Source of the DNA: Comamonas sp. lk
GTDB lineage: Bacteria > Pseudomonadota > Gammaproteobacteria > Burkholderiales > Burkholderiaceae_C
Direction: 5' to 3'
NCBI RefSeq assembly: GCF_900564145.1
Contig: NZ_UOOB01000001.1
Location: 2,110,754-2,174,753, forward strand
Length of the DNA: 64,000 bases
Shown in pieces: positions 14,737-24,295 of this stretch. Positions within the stretch are counted from its first letter, which is position 1; the number at the start of each line of letters is the position of its first letter. The notes under the pieces were generated by a model that had not been told where the DNA came from, did no database searches, and worked only from the letters and a program-made list of their open reading frames with translations. The position numbers were made by a program, and so were the translations under genes.

Positions 14737-17163
14737 TTAAAGGCGAGGGGTGTATTTCAAGGTGAGCATGATGTTGCGCGGATCGCCGTAGTTGGCGCCT
14801 GTGTACCCGGTGTAGCCGGGAACAATGTAGCGTTTATCAAAGATGTTGTTTAGGTTCATCGCTACGTTGACCTCGGGCGTGACTTGATACGCGATTCGCA
14901 TGTTCCAGGTTGTGAAGCCGGGAATGTCGAATGAGCGGTCATAGCCGAGCGTATGGCTTTGCGTGGCGAAGCCGGCGCTTGTGGTGAGGCGGCTCAAGTC
15001 GCCAGGCAGGCGGTAAGATGCCCAGACGCGCAGCATGTGCTTGGGGGTCCAAGTGCTGAAGACTTTGCCCTGGTTATCGGGGTCGCGCAAGAATTTGGTG
15101 GTATTTAAGGTGTAGCCCGCCACCAATTGCAGATTGCGCAGCACTTCACCGCTCACCTCGGCTTCAAGGCCTTGGCTACGAACCTTGCCGGACGCAGTGG
15201 AGCAGAACCAGCCGTCGCAGGCATAACCGGATGCGATATCGTTGACGCCGCGGTTCTTGTGGTCGTAGCGGAACACAGCGAGCGAGGTGTTGACGCGCTT
15301 GTCCATCAGTTCGCCTTTGATGCCCAGCTCGTAGTTCGATCCGATGATGGGGTCAAGCACCTTGCCTGCGGCCGTGCGTGCCGATTGGGGTTCGAACACG
15401 CTGGTGTAGCTGCCGTAGGCCGACCACTGGGGAGTCAGCGCGTAGACCAAACCGGCGTACGGGATGATTTCGCCCGATGCGTGCATGACTTCGCGAGTGT
15501 CGAACAGCGATCCTTTGTATAGGAGGTCATACCAGCTGGCGCGGGCACCCACGATGGCAGTCAGCGGCTCGGTGAGTTGAGCACGCCAACTGGCATAGAC
15601 GCCCTTTTGCTGCACATCGTAGGAGGAGTAGGCTTTGCGGCCGCCGGCCGCTAGCAGACTGTCCACGGTTGGCTTGGGGCGGTTGTGATTGATGTCGAAG
15701 AGGTTGCCGCCCGAGGTGAAGTTGCGTGCATACATGTCGTCGGATTTGTACTTGGAGTAATCCGCGCCCAGCGTCACTTCATGGCGCAGCCCCATGGCAT
15801 CGAAGCGGCCGTTCACAAACGCATCGAGCCCGACCTTGTTGGAGTCGAAGTGGGTGATCCAGTCCGCGTAGGTCATTCCGCTGCCGTCCGCGGCCACGGT
15901 GCCGTGCATGCGTTGGTGCGTGGAGTTGTTCGTCTCGCTCATGTGCAAGGCCGAAACCTTGAGCTTCCAGTCCGCATTGAAACGGTGATTCAGATCGGCG
16001 TAAACCGTAGTCTGCTTGAGGTTGTCGCGGTTCCACAAGGCACCCGTGAACGTGGAGCGGGGCAGTCCCACATCGCTGCCGTCAGCGCGCAGAGGCACGC
16101 CGTAGATGAAGGGCCGTCCCTTGCTGTCCAGCTGACTCACTGCTAGGCCAACTGTCGTATCCGGGCTGATGTCATAGTCCAGCGCGGCATACAGTGATCG
16201 AGCACGCTCGTTCACATAGTCGACAAAGGAACGGCTACGGGCCTCGTCCACGACTACTCGACCGCGCAGCGTACCTTCCGCGTTGAGCGGGCCTCCAGCA
16301 TCCAGTTGAACGCCGTAGCGATCCCATGAACCGGCACGCGTGGTCAGTGTCACGGTCTTCTCGCTTTGGCCGCGCTTGCGAACGAGGTTGACAGCGCCGC
16401 CGGGGCTGCCAGTGCCTTGCATCAGGCCCGATGCGCCGCGCAGGACTTCCAGTCGGTCATAAAAGGCCATGCCTTCTGCAGCCCAGTTTCCGAGCGAGTA
16501 CATGTTACGGGGAATCGCCACGCCGTCGTATTGCCAGTTGTCGATCTGAAAGCCGCGTGCGGCTAAAACCATACCCTGTCCGACACCTGTAACGCCAACG
16601 GTGCCGGTGGCGATGTTGGCGGCCTGTTTGAGGTCCGTGATACCTTGTTCGTCGAGCTGCTTGCGCGTGACCACACTGATGGATTGCGGGATGTCTTTGA
16701 GCGCCTGATCGCCCTTATTGATGCTGACGGCACGCGTAGCGAAAGAGTCAGTGCCCTCGGTGGTGGCTCCGCGCTCTTCTTGGGCCGACACGGTCACCGT
16801 CGGCATGGTGGCAGTGTCCGTGCTTTGTGACAGGCGTTGCACAACGACAGATTTTCCCTCCACTTCTGCATGCAGGCCGCTACCCGCGAGTAAGCGATTC
16901 AGCGCTTCCCGCACGGTGAATCGACCTTGAACTGCGGGCGCGCTTCGGCCTTCGACCAAGGCTGGCTGCACCATCAATTCCAGGTGCGCCTGGCGTGCGA
17001 GAACCACCAGAGCTTGCGCCAGCGGCTGAGCCGTGATCTGGATTTCAACCGGCGCGGTCAGCGCGGCGGGCGCGCTGACCGGTTGCGCCTGAGCACCTGA
17101 GGTCACCAAAAGCAGAGTAACAGCCGCTGCTAGCGGCGCAAGATTGAATCGGAAATGGGACAT
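14737..17163 (-). CDS. TonB-dependent siderophore receptor with signalling domain
   Basis: 808 residues from ATG 17163, giving a normal signal peptide (RFNLAPLAAAVTLLLVTSGAQAQ). An STN signalling domain follows at about residues 45-95 (ITAQPLAQALVVLARQAHLE), then the plug (ALKDIPQSISVVTRKQLDEQG and GSPGGAVNLVRKRG) and a 22-strand barrel ending in LNNIFDKRYIVPGYTGYTGA. Receptors of this FpvA/FoxA type import ferric siderophores and signal through FecR-like proteins. The anti-sigma and sigma genes lie directly upstream. The final residue is Leu after TPR, not the usual aromatic. A Fur-like site sits 27 bases before the start. Confidence 0.95.
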   Translation of the reverse strand: MSHFRFNLAPLAAAVTLLLVTSGAQAQPVSAPAALTAPVEIQITAQPLAQALVVLARQAHLELMVQPALVEGRSAPAVQGRFTVREALNRLLAGSGLHAEVEGKSVVVQRLSQSTDTATMPTVTVSAQEERGATTEGTDSFATRAVSINKGDQALKDIPQSISVVTRKQLDEQGITDLKQAANIATGTVGVTGVGQGMVLAARGFQIDNWQYDGVAIPRNMYSLGNWAAEGMAFYDRLEVLRGASGLMQGTGSPGGAVNLVRKRGQSEKTVTLTTRAGSWDRYGVQLDAGGPLNAEGTLRGRVVVDEARSRSFVDYVNERARSLYAALDYDISPDTTVGLAVSQLDSKGRPFIYGVPLRADGSDVGLPRSTFTGALWNRDNLKQTTVYADLNHRFNADWKLKVSALHMSETNNSTHQRMHGTVAADGSGMTYADWITHFDSNKVGLDAFVNGRFDAMGLRHEVTLGADYSKYKSDDMYARNFTSGGNLFDINHNRPKPTVDSLLAAGGRKAYSSYDVQQKGVYASWRAQLTEPLTAIVGARASWYDLLYKGSLFDTREVMHASGEIIPYAGLVYALTPQWSAYGSYTSVFEPQSARTAAGKVLDPIIGSNYELGIKGELMDKRVNTSLAVFRYDHKNRGVNDIASGYACDGWFCSTASGKVRSQGLEAEVSGEVLRNLQLVAGYTLNTTKFLRDPDNQGKVFSTWTPKHMLRVWASYRLPGDLSRLTTSAGFATQSHTLGYDRSFDIPGFTTWNMRIAYQVTPEVNVAMNLNNIFDKRYIVPGYTGYTGANYGDPRNIMLTLKYTPRL

Positions 17164-17189
17164 GCAGACATTCTCCAAAATAAACGAAA

Positions 17190-17204
17190 CAAGAATCGTT
17201 CTCA
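17190..17204. promoter_or_regulatory. Fur-box-like site upstream of the receptor
   Basis: On the minus strand the site reads TGAGAACGATTCTTG, which fits the 7-1-7 Fur pattern TGAGAATnATTCTCA with one mismatch in each arm. It lies just upstream of the receptor start, so the receptor may have its own iron-controlled promoter as well as sigma control. Confidence 0.55.
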
Positions 17205-17307
17205 GGAGGACGCATGGCAATGCAAAAACCCAACCCGTAAGCAAATTTTTTTAGCGTGTCGCGATGACCAATTCCGCAACAATGCCGTGATTGCTCCCAA
17301 GGCATGC

Positions 17308-18351
17308 TCAGTGGCGCGCAACGATTTCCGTCAGATCCCCGTTTACCTTCAAACGAACGGGAAGCACCTTGGGCAGGGCATAGCGGAAATGGGCCAATTT
17401 TTGTGGGTCAAAGGTGCCCGACAGGCGCAGTGCACCCACCGTCGTGTCGCGCACCACCATGTGCGTGGGTGCGTAGCGTTCGAACTCTGCCAAAGCCTCG
17501 GAGAGAGGCACGTTCTCCAGGGTGATCCGGCCGTCGCGCCAGGGGGCGATTCCGGCAGTCGCAATCGCTCCCACGGGGCCCGCATGGCCATCGGCACCAG
17601 CAATCACCTGCTGACCAGACGTCAGCAGCACGGCAGCAGACTCGGGCGCGCTGCCGCACGGACTCACGCGCACCTTGCCTTCCTCTACGGCGACTTGCAC
17701 GGGGTTTCCTGCGGTGTTACGCACAGAAAAGCGCGTGCCCACCACCGTTACCTTGATGTTGCCAGCCACCACGTCGAATGGCCGGGCGGCATCTTTCTGC
17801 ACCTCGAACATGGCCTGTCCTTGAGGCAACTTCACCTCACGGCGCTGGCGGTACAAGCTGACTTCGACGCGTGTTGCAGTATCAAGCTTCAGGCGGCTGC
17901 CATCGGGCAACTGCACGCTCAGTTGCTGTCCGCGCTCGGTTTGGTATATGTGCGCAAACAAGGGTTGCTGCTGCCAGTGGTCCCAGGCCATATAGCCACT
18001 GCCGATCACCAGCGCCATGACTACGGCGGACAGTGCCGCTTGCGGGATCAGCGCTGACCAGCGTGATGATTTGCGCTCCGAGGCGCGGCTTTTTTTTGCT
18101 GAGTCCGCCTGGTCCTTCTTCAACTGGAGGCGCAAGCGTTCAACGCCCGATTGCGGTAGGGCATCGAGCTGTCGCCAATCGGCCTGCCAGCGGCTGAATG
18201 CGGTTTCATGATCCGGGTGCCCGGCCAGCCAGTTGCGAAAGGCCGCGTCTGAATAGGCCGCATCGGGTGCATCGCTGTAGCGCGCAAACCATTCCAGGGC
18301 CTCGGCATCAAGGTCGCTGTTTGGCGATTGGGCAATGGTGCGATCAGTCAT
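17308..18351 (-). CDS. FecR-type anti-sigma/signal transducer
   Basis: 347 residues from ATG 18351. An N-terminal DUF4880 region (LDAEALEWFARYSDAPDAAYSDAAFRNWLAGHPDHE split by a short linker) precedes one membrane helix (about residues 110-130, AALSAVVMALVIGSGYMAW) and a periplasmic FecR domain (QLPDGSRLKLDTATRVEV, VVGTRFSVRN, VAVEEGKVRVS). A C-terminal STN-like part follows. It would hold the cognate ECF sigma factor until the receptor binds its siderophore. It lies 88 bases after the sigma gene and 144 before the receptor. Confidence 0.93.
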   Translation of the reverse strand: MTDRTIAQSPNSDLDAEALEWFARYSDAPDAAYSDAAFRNWLAGHPDHETAFSRWQADWRQLDALPQSGVERLRLQLKKDQADSAKKSRASERKSSRWSALIPQAALSAVVMALVIGSGYMAWDHWQQQPLFAHIYQTERGQQLSVQLPDGSRLKLDTATRVEVSLYRQRREVKLPQGQAMFEVQKDAARPFDVVAGNIKVTVVGTRFSVRNTAGNPVQVAVEEGKVRVSPCGSAPESAAVLLTSGQQVIAGADGHAGPVGAIATAGIAPWRDGRITLENVPLSEALAEFERYAPTHMVVRDTTVGALRLSGTFDPQKLAHFRYALPKVLPVRLKVNGDLTEIVARH

Positions 18352-18439
18352 GCGGATGCGAAAAGCCAGAGGCGATATGAAGGTAGACGCACGAGTCTGA
18401 CAAAACCCAACGTTGGAAAAGAAAAGAAAGCGCAAATTC

Positions 18440-18988
18440 TCATTTGCCGCTCCTGAGCTGAGCTGCAGGAGGGCGGAAGTCTGTGCCGCCCTGCATTCGC
18501 TCCTGGCAGGCTCGACAGGCCTGAATTCCCAGTTTGATATGGCGTTCCACCATGGTCACGGAAATACCCATCTGCCGGGCCACTTCGGACTGAGACAACC
18601 CGTCGAACTTGTGCAAGATGAACGCCTCGCGGCAGCGCAGAGGTAGCTCGCCGATAGCAGTCAACAGTGCATCTACCGTTTGAGAAGACATCGCGGCCAC
18701 CTCTGGTTCGAGGGCTTCAGGGCCAGAAGCCAGATCAGCTGCGTCGATGGAGGGGTCGCCTTCCGCCGCCGCATATGCGCCGCGCACTTCGCTGCGGCGG
18801 TACTGATCGATCACCAGGTTGCGAGCGGTACGGTAGAGCAGTGCGCGTGGCTCGGTGATGGTCTCGCCGGACTGCTGCACGGCCAGCACTCGAGCATAGC
18901 TTTCCTGCGCCAGGTCTGCGGCCGTATCGCGATCTCTGACAGCTCCCTGCAGAAACCTCAACAACTCTCGGTAATAGTGTGCGAGCAC
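18440..18988 (-). CDS. FecI-type ECF sigma factor
   Basis: 182 residues. Region 2 is seen in LAHYYRELLRFLQGAVRD and DLAQESYARVLAV, and in the helix RNLVIDQYRRSEV; region 4 in LPLRCREAFILHKFDGLSQ and SEVARQMGISVTMVERHI. The start is GTG 18988; no ATG occurs between it and an in-frame stop upstream. It heads the sigma, FecR, receptor operon and should direct transcription of the receptor. A strong Fur-like palindrome lies 86-106 bases upstream. Confidence 0.93.
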   Translation of the reverse strand: MLAHYYRELLRFLQGAVRDRDTAADLAQESYARVLAVQQSGETITEPRALLYRTARNLVIDQYRRSEVRGAYAAAEGDPSIDAADLASGPEALEPEVAAMSSQTVDALLTAIGELPLRCREAFILHKFDGLSQSEVARQMGISVTMVERHIKLGIQACRACQERMQGGTDFRPPAAQLRSGK

Positions 18989-19073
18989 AGGAAGATCAGG
19001 GATGGATGTCGGCGTCTTCGTAGCGTATCAGGCCTTTCCGACCGGCCGCCACGTCGGGGCAAGTATACGATGC

Positions 19074-19094
19074 AAATGATATTCAATATCATTT
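19074..19094. promoter_or_regulatory. Fur-box-like palindrome upstream of the sigma gene
   Basis: A 21-base perfect palindrome whose core TGATATTCAATATCA fits the 7-1-7 Fur layout. It lies upstream of the sigma factor gene and overlaps the last six bases of the DUF3325 gene, so iron repression of the sigma operon is expected from inside the end of the neighbouring operon. Confidence 0.7.
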
Positions 19095-19418
19095 AAGGTG
19101 CAGTGAGGGCTGAATTGGCCGCGTCAAGACTTTCAGCCACTTGGGTCGCCATGTGAGCGTGAACGCGATGGTGAGCGCTGAGGCGGCCAGCCCCATCACC
19201 CAAACCAGCATGGCCATCGACGCGTGATCAGCTGCAAGGCAAAAGCCCAGACTGGATATGAGCAGCAGCGCTCCGAGAATGCGCAGACGTACGGTGGTCG
19301 GAGGCGAGATCGGCTCGCTTCGCACCTGCTGCCAATGAGTATCCATGGCCAGTGAAAGCCAGCCCATGCCGATCAAGCTGGTGATCAGCGCTGCCCCGAG
19401 AAAAATGGCTTCACGCAT
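19089..19418 (-). CDS. DUF3325 membrane protein (iron-uptake associated)
   Basis: 109 residues with three hydrophobic segments (starting LGAALITSLIGMGWLSLAM, then LLLISSLGFCLAA, then WVMGLAASALTIAFTL). DUF3325 proteins are found beside PepSY proteins and siderophore receptors; their role is unknown. It overlaps the end of the PepSY gene by eight bases, so it is the last gene of a three-gene operon with DUF3649 and PepSY. Confidence 0.8.
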   Translation of the reverse strand: MREAIFLGAALITSLIGMGWLSLAMDTHWQQVRSEPISPPTTVRLRILGALLLISSLGFCLAADHASMAMLVWVMGLAASALTIAFTLTWRPKWLKVLTRPIQPSLHLK

Positions 19419-21087
19419 GGCTGGTCTTGATGTGGGGGGCGGAACGTGTCGCTGCGGTGCGCTGGTTCAGCTTGCGCGCTGATACCCACGCCAGCCAGGC
19501 ACCCGAGAGCAGGAATAGATCAACGCCTGCGACGGGCCAATAGGTGTCGCTCCAAACGGTTTTGAGGAGGTGATCACCCGTTGTGAACCAGTTCAGCAGC
19601 ACGGCCAGTACGGCGAGAGCCGCAATCGCCCTGCATTGCTCGCGCCACGCGGGATTCATCAGTCCCTTAGCAACGGGTGCACTGCGCATAAACGCGTGAG
19701 CCATTGCCAGGCCCCATCCTGTCCAGAACAGGTACTGCTCCAGATCGCTGCGAGCGGGCCAGCTTGCCGGCAGCATTTGCGGCAGCAAGCGGTTGGCGAT
19801 CAAGATGACGAGGGTTGCAATCACCATGCCGGTGACCGTGGTGACAGCCAGCGCATCCACAACCCGGGCCCCTTGATGTCCTGTTCTGGCATGCTGCTTC
19901 TTGCGCTTCTCCACAAAGAAAATAAAGCCGGTGGCTATGCACACACAGCCCATCAGCCCGCCCAGCACATACATCCAGCGCAGCAGCCAGTGGCGGAAGT
20001 GCTGCAGGTGCAGACCTGTCAAAAACGTGTTGATGCTGTCCACTACGGTGCGAGGCGGATCTTCGCGAAGCACCTCCCCGGTACTGGCCTTGAAGTGGAT
20101 GCCGTCGCCCACCAGCGCGATGCGATCGGTGCCTGCGCGGAAGACGCTGACGTAGCCATTGGCATCGCCCACGTGGTTGAGTGAGAGCAGGCCCACTTCA
20201 CCTGCCATGCCTTTGTCGGCCCAGCGGTGGCGCGCTTCGTTCATCATGTTATCGACCGATGCCAGCGGAGCTGCAATGCCCGCGCGATCATGTGGCAGGC
20301 CAGTCTCCCGTGCCTCGATTTTTTCGTGCAATTCGTGCAGTGGTTCAAGTTGCGTATGTGTGACGGGAAAGTAGATGCCAGCAAAAATCACCAAGCCTGT
20401 GAATGCGAAGAAGAAGTGAAACGGGAGCGCGAGAACGCCGGTCATGTTGTGCAGATCAAGTGTGCTGCGTTGCGTCGCTTTTTCCGGCCGAAAGGTAAAG
20501 AACTCGCGGAAGATCTTGCGATGCATGACAACGCCGCTGACCAATGCAGCAAGCATCGCCAGCGCAGCAAATCCGACGATCCAATAGCCGACACTTTTCC
20601 ATTGCAGGTTCAGGCTGTAGTGCAATGGATAGAAAAAGCGGCTGCCGATTTTGAGCTGGTCGTCTGACAGCGCAATTCCGCTGCGCGGATCGATGGTGCG
20701 ATTGCCCCAGACGCCTTCTTCCGGATCTTTAGCGTTGGACACTTCGTAGCCTGAAAAAAGACTGAGCACCGGGTCGCGGTGCGTGGTGTATGCAGCCCAG
20801 CTTTTGACTGTGTCAAAGCGCTCCGGCATGGGGCCGTTGACACGATCCCGCATGAAATCAAGGCTTGCCTTGCTCGGTTGCATCTGTTCGAAAGCGGGGC
20901 GCAGCACTTTCTCAAATGAGGGCATGGGCTGTGGTTCAAAGCGCGATGAAGGAATCGCCCAGCGATCGATCTCGCGGTCAAAAACCGACAGTGATCCAAA
21001 GAAGAAACAGGCCATCAAAACAAAGCCAAGCGTGAGTCCGAACCACGTGTGCAGCCATGCCATGGAGAGACGGAAATTCTGGAACAT
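19411..21087 (-). CDS. PepSY-associated transmembrane protein, iron-uptake type
   Basis: 558 residues from ATG 21087; the frame is open to 21222 but the extension lacks similarity. It has the PepSY_TM layout: a first helix (LHTWFGLTLGFVLMACFFFG), a periplasmic stretch, a helix near WKSVGYWIVGFAALAMLAALVSG split over the membrane, the DLHNMTG motif, more helices, and LHLQHFRHWLLRWMYVLGG. Related proteins (PiuB and similar) are thought to reduce or release iron from siderophores in the periplasm. It is the middle gene of an iron-regulated operon. Confidence 0.88.
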   Translation of the reverse strand: MFQNFRLSMAWLHTWFGLTLGFVLMACFFFGSLSVFDREIDRWAIPSSRFEPQPMPSFEKVLRPAFEQMQPSKASLDFMRDRVNGPMPERFDTVKSWAAYTTHRDPVLSLFSGYEVSNAKDPEEGVWGNRTIDPRSGIALSDDQLKIGSRFFYPLHYSLNLQWKSVGYWIVGFAALAMLAALVSGVVMHRKIFREFFTFRPEKATQRSTLDLHNMTGVLALPFHFFFAFTGLVIFAGIYFPVTHTQLEPLHELHEKIEARETGLPHDRAGIAAPLASVDNMMNEARHRWADKGMAGEVGLLSLNHVGDANGYVSVFRAGTDRIALVGDGIHFKASTGEVLREDPPRTVVDSINTFLTGLHLQHFRHWLLRWMYVLGGLMGCVCIATGFIFFVEKRKKQHARTGHQGARVVDALAVTTVTGMVIATLVILIANRLLPQMLPASWPARSDLEQYLFWTGWGLAMAHAFMRSAPVAKGLMNPAWREQCRAIAALAVLAVLLNWFTTGDHLLKTVWSDTYWPVAGVDLFLLSGAWLAWVSARKLNQRTAATRSAPHIKTSHA

Positions 21088-21104
21088 TGGCGTCGTCTCT
21101 TTCC

Positions 21105-21422
21105 TCAGATCAGGTGGCGCTGAAGCAGCGAAGCTGCAATCGCCATCGCAGCGCCACCGCCCAGCAGAACGGCCCACACACGACCAAGACTGCGGGCCGA
21201 GAAGGACCACAGAAATGCACACAGATAGACCACAAGCCCCAAAATGGCGCTCAGGTGTTCGGCATCATGAAAGGCCATGCCCAGCGCAAACAACCCGGCG
21301 GTTGCCCCAGCGATAAAGCCCCAGGTGAAACCGTAGCCCGCAAAAATGGCGGCGCAGATTCGCAGCGCGATCAGCATGCGTGGGCCTGGATAGCTGGTGA
21401 GTGTGTCCATTTTCAGGTGCAT
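21105..21422 (-). CDS. DUF3649 membrane protein (iron-uptake associated)
   Basis: 105 residues with three or four hydrophobic segments, including ALRICAAIFAGYGFTWGF and AILGLVVYLCAFLWSF. DUF3649 is a small family seen next to PepSY and DUF3325 genes in iron loci; function unknown. It is the first gene of the unit, 17 bases before the PepSY start, and a Fur-like site lies about 85-105 bases upstream. Confidence 0.8.
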   Translation of the reverse strand: MHLKMDTLTSYPGPRMLIALRICAAIFAGYGFTWGFIAGATAGLFALGMAFHDAEHLSAILGLVVYLCAFLWSFSARSLGRVWAVLLGGGAAMAIAASLLQRHLI

Positions 21423-21506
21423 GCTTTCTTGGTTGTACTGCCGTTCAGAAGTCGTGCATAGCCATCGCTCGCTTCTGCTTTGGAGAGTTTGTGCGTCAAT
21501 AAAAAG

Positions 21507-21527
21507 TAATGAGAATAATTCGTATTA
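21507..21527. promoter_or_regulatory. Fur-box-like site upstream of the DUF3649-PepSY-DUF3325 operon
   Basis: The stretch contains TGAGAATAATTCGTA; the left arm and first four bases of the right arm match the Fur 7-1-7 pattern. The surrounding 40 bases are strongly AT-rich, as expected of a promoter. Confidence 0.6.
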
Positions 21528-22001
21528 TATTATTTAAGTCAATTTGCTCTGCATTCGTGTCGCATCAGAGATGGATTCAAGCGTTGATATCTGGACTGAG
21601 CCTAGGCCGGTAGACATCCCCGGTCTGGTTAGCAAACAAGGGAGGGCTGTAAGCAAGGCGAGGCACAACTTACCGCCACGAGCAGACAAGTTCATCGATC
21701 TGTCGTGCGGAAGAAAATGATGCGCTCTCTGCCATTGGTAAGCATCTGCTATCGCTCTGCTGGCAAAGCGGCAGCTCCATAAAGTTTGTCCGCTCTTGGC
21801 TGGTGGCAGCTGTCGCTTGAGCTCGGTCTGTCTATGCCCGCTGTAGCTGCGTTTGCTGCCCGCCACAGATTGCGTACTAAATGGCATTTGGGGCCCAGGA
21901 GCAGCAGCCTTGGCCGCAAGATGTTGTTCACCTCCAACGGCTGGAACATACGCCAACTCGCGGCTGGCCTGACTTTGGAATTCACTTCAATGTTCAGTGC
22001 A
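21528..22001. other. Intergenic stretch with no recognised gene
   Basis: 474 bases between the iron operon promoter and the oxidoreductase remnant. Open frames on both strands (for example 21534-21956 minus) show no family motifs or ribosome sites. It is probably decayed sequence. Confidence 0.45.
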
Positions 22002-22340
22002 TCAGGGCAGCAACAGAATCTTGCCAATACTGGTCCCGTACTCCATGTGTCGATGCGCTTGCGCAGCGTCTGCCAACGAGAAGGTGCTGTCAATCACGGG
22101 TCGGATCGCTCCAGCTTCCAATGCAGAAAGCCATCGCTCGGCAAAGCGCCGGACCATCGCCTGCTTGACTTCGGGGGAGCGTGACTTCATCACGGTTCCG
22201 AAGATCTGCAGATGGCGGTATAGCACCACGTCCATAGGCAATGAAGAGCCTTGGGAGCCACCCAGCAGGCCCACCATCACCATGCGTCCGCCGATGGCCA
22301 GCGATCGCACATTGTCGAAGACGAGCTGCGAGGCCACCAC
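22002..22340 (-). pseudogene. C-terminal remnant of a medium-chain quinone oxidoreductase
   Basis: The last 110 or so codons of the minus frame read as the end of a zeta-crystallin-like oxidoreductase: LAIGGRMVMVGLLGGSQG, then MDVVLYRHLQIFGTVMKSR, and IDSTFSLADAAQAHRHMEYG before ILLLP. The N-terminal GroES-like half and the Rossmann loop are missing; upstream the frame runs into unrelated sequence antisense to a LysR fragment. The gene was therefore cut at about 22340-22365. Confidence 0.75.
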
Positions 22341-22364
22341 CTGGTGGCATATGGCCCATATCTG

Positions 22365-22649
22365 GAGCAGAGTCCATTCCTGACCATGGCCGGAGTTCCG
22401 GCACGTCAGGCCAGGATTGCCATGTCGGTCCGTTCCAGCCTTCTTGTACGCAAGGCGGTTGCTGCAGGCATCGGGATTGGGGAAATGCCGTTGTGGATGG
22501 GGGAACGAGAAGGGCTTGTGCGTATCTGGCCGCAACGCCAACGCCCGAACGAATACGAGGTCTGGCAGGTCATGCATCCCGATCTGCAGCGCACGGCTAG
22601 GGTTCGAGCTGTGGCAGAGTTCCTATCTGCGGCTTTCGACGTTCAGTAA
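22365..22649 (+). pseudogene. C-terminal remnant of a LysR regulator
   Basis: The plus frame reads AGVPARQARIAMSVRSSLL, VRKAVAAGIGIGEMPLWMG and VWQVMHPDLQRTARVRAVAE, which is the last part of a CrgA-like LysR effector domain. The helix-turn-helix and first subdomain are absent. With the headless oxidoreductase on the other strand it marks a deletion that removed the 5' ends of a divergent LysR/oxidoreductase pair. Confidence 0.75.
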
Positions 22650-22925
22650 GTTTGAGAATCAAAAAATGACGAACGTCGCCTTTGAGGCTGGGGTACCAAT
22701 TCGCCAGAGTCACAGGCGTGGCGCGAAGATTCGAGGAGGCTTCAGGTGGGGTAGGAGAGTCGGACGTGACAAGTGCGGCATTTGATGACCATACGATTCT
22801 GCCCACTGTTTGACAAGTGCGCGCCGCGGACTTTATCGAAACCGTATTGACGGAAATCCCTCATTGCCACAGGCTTCTTGCCGCCGCATCGTTGTGCATT
22901 CCGCAAACTACCTCGGAGGTACCCA

Positions 22926-23774
22926 ATGGCTGAACAAACGACTCCAGACAAGCAACCGCAACCCGATCCGGCCGAACTCAATGCGTTCTTCCCCTCCCGC
23001 TACTCGCTCAGCCAGTTCACGTCGCCCAAGTCCGATCTGAGCGATGCCGACTACGCGAAAGCCTACCAAGGCAGCAAGAAGATCCTGATGATCGGTGCGG
23101 ATGAGCGCTACCTGCTCACCGACAACGGCAGCTTCTTCTCCACCGGCAACCACCCGGTCGAGACACTGCTGCCCATGTACCACCTTGACAAGGCCGGCTT
23201 CGCGTTCGACGTGGCGACGCTGTCGGGAAATCCCGTCAAGTTCGAGTTCTGGGCGATGCCATCCGAAGACGAGACGGTCAAGGGCTTCTTCAACAAGTAC
23301 CATTCACAGTTCAAAGAGCCGCTGCGCCTGTCGACGGTGATTGAACAAGGCCTGGGCCAGTACGCCGCTATCTTCGTCCCCGGCGGACATGGCGCGCTGA
23401 TCGGCATACCGGACAGCCGCGACGTGGGCTCGGTGCTGAAATGGGCGGCGGCCAACAACCGGTTTGTCATCTCCCTGTGCCACGGCCCTGCGGCCTTCCT
23501 CGCGGTTGGCGACAGCGACATCTACCAAGGCTACAAGATTTGTGCCTTCCCCGACGCGCTCGATGCGCAGACCCCCGAGATCGGCTACATGCCGGGCCAC
23601 CTGACCTGGAAGTTCGGCGAAAGGCTCAAGACCCTGGGTTTTGAGATCGTCAACGAAGGCATCTCGGGTGCCGTGCACCGGGACCGCCAACTCATCACCG
23701 GCGATAGCCCGCTGGCTGGCAATGCGCTTGGCAAGCTCGCGGCAGAAACCTTGCTCAAGGAAGTAAAGGCCTGA
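22926..23774 (+). CDS. hchA: Protein deglycase / glyoxalase III Hsp31
   Basis: 282 residues from ATG 22926, with GGAGG eight bases upstream. It belongs to the DJ-1/PfpI superfamily, Hsp31 branch: the nucleophile elbow is [17 protein letters not shown], preceded by the acidic residue region [16 protein letters not shown], and the metal-site segment [16 protein letters not shown] is present. E. coli Hsp31 (283 residues) is a chaperone and converts methylglyoxal to lactate. It stands alone between two decayed loci and its GC-rich codon use differs somewhat from its flanks. Confidence 0.93.
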   Translation: MAEQTTPDKQPQPDPAELNAFFPSRYSLSQFTSPKSDLSDADYAKAYQGSKKILMIGADERYLLTDNGSFFSTGNHPVETLLPMYHLDKAGFAFDVATLSGNPVKFEFWAMPSEDETVKGFFNKYHSQFKEPLRLSTVIEQGLGQYAAIFVPGGHGALIGIPDSRDVGSVLKWAAANNRFVISLCHGPAAFLAVGDSDIYQGYKICAFPDALDAQTPEIGYMPGHLTWKFGERLKTLGFEIVNEGISGAVHRDRQLITGDSPLAGNALGKLAAETLLKEVKA

Positions 23775-24034
23775 CATGACCACCGCAATCGCGCGGGCGG
23801 CACTCCACGGAGCAGGGGGCCTGCAGCCTCGCCGCGACCCAGGACGCGGTGCACGCGGTCAGCGCGCTGCAAGGCCAGGGATCCCACCGTCTGCAAGTGT
23901 TGTTTTTGGCCTCTTGGGGAGGGAAGGCTCCATGAGCCTGGGCGGCGAGCGCATCGATGCCTCGCGCAGGTACGGCTGGCGCTGGGTCTGATCGCTCAGG
24001 CCGCTTGAACTGCCCTCGGAAGACGAGTTAGGTA

Positions 24035-24217
24035 CCCTTTCCCGATCGCGCGCGTGAGGTGCTCGCGTGGGCGGCCGGCGGCAGGTGGAGTGCGGCACTT
24101 GGCCTGTCCGAACGCACTGTGGAAAACCACCTGCTCCGCATCCGCAAGCGCTTGGGCGCCGCCACGACGGCTCAGGCGATCAGCGTTGCGATCCGCAACG
24201 GGGAGATCGTCGCTTGA
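24035..24217 (+). pseudogene. LuxR-type helix-turn-helix remnant
   Basis: The frame ending at 24217 reads AREVLAWAAGGRW, then LGLSERTVENHLLRIRKRLG and QAISVAIRNGEIVA, the DNA-binding domain of a LuxR-type regulator. About six residues before the recognition helix seem deleted, and no autoinducer or receiver domain is readable upstream; only broken frames occur from 23776 to 24030. Confidence 0.65.
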
Positions 24218-24295
24218 AGAGACTCACCAGGGGAACGACTTGGGCAAGATTGTCCTGATCTGTGTGTCCGCCTTGGCATTTCCGGGTAAGTTGTG

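Noticed and set aside
21534..21956. 140-codon minus-strand frame in the gap beside the iron operon
   Set aside because: No motifs and no ribosome site; overlaps other equally open frames.
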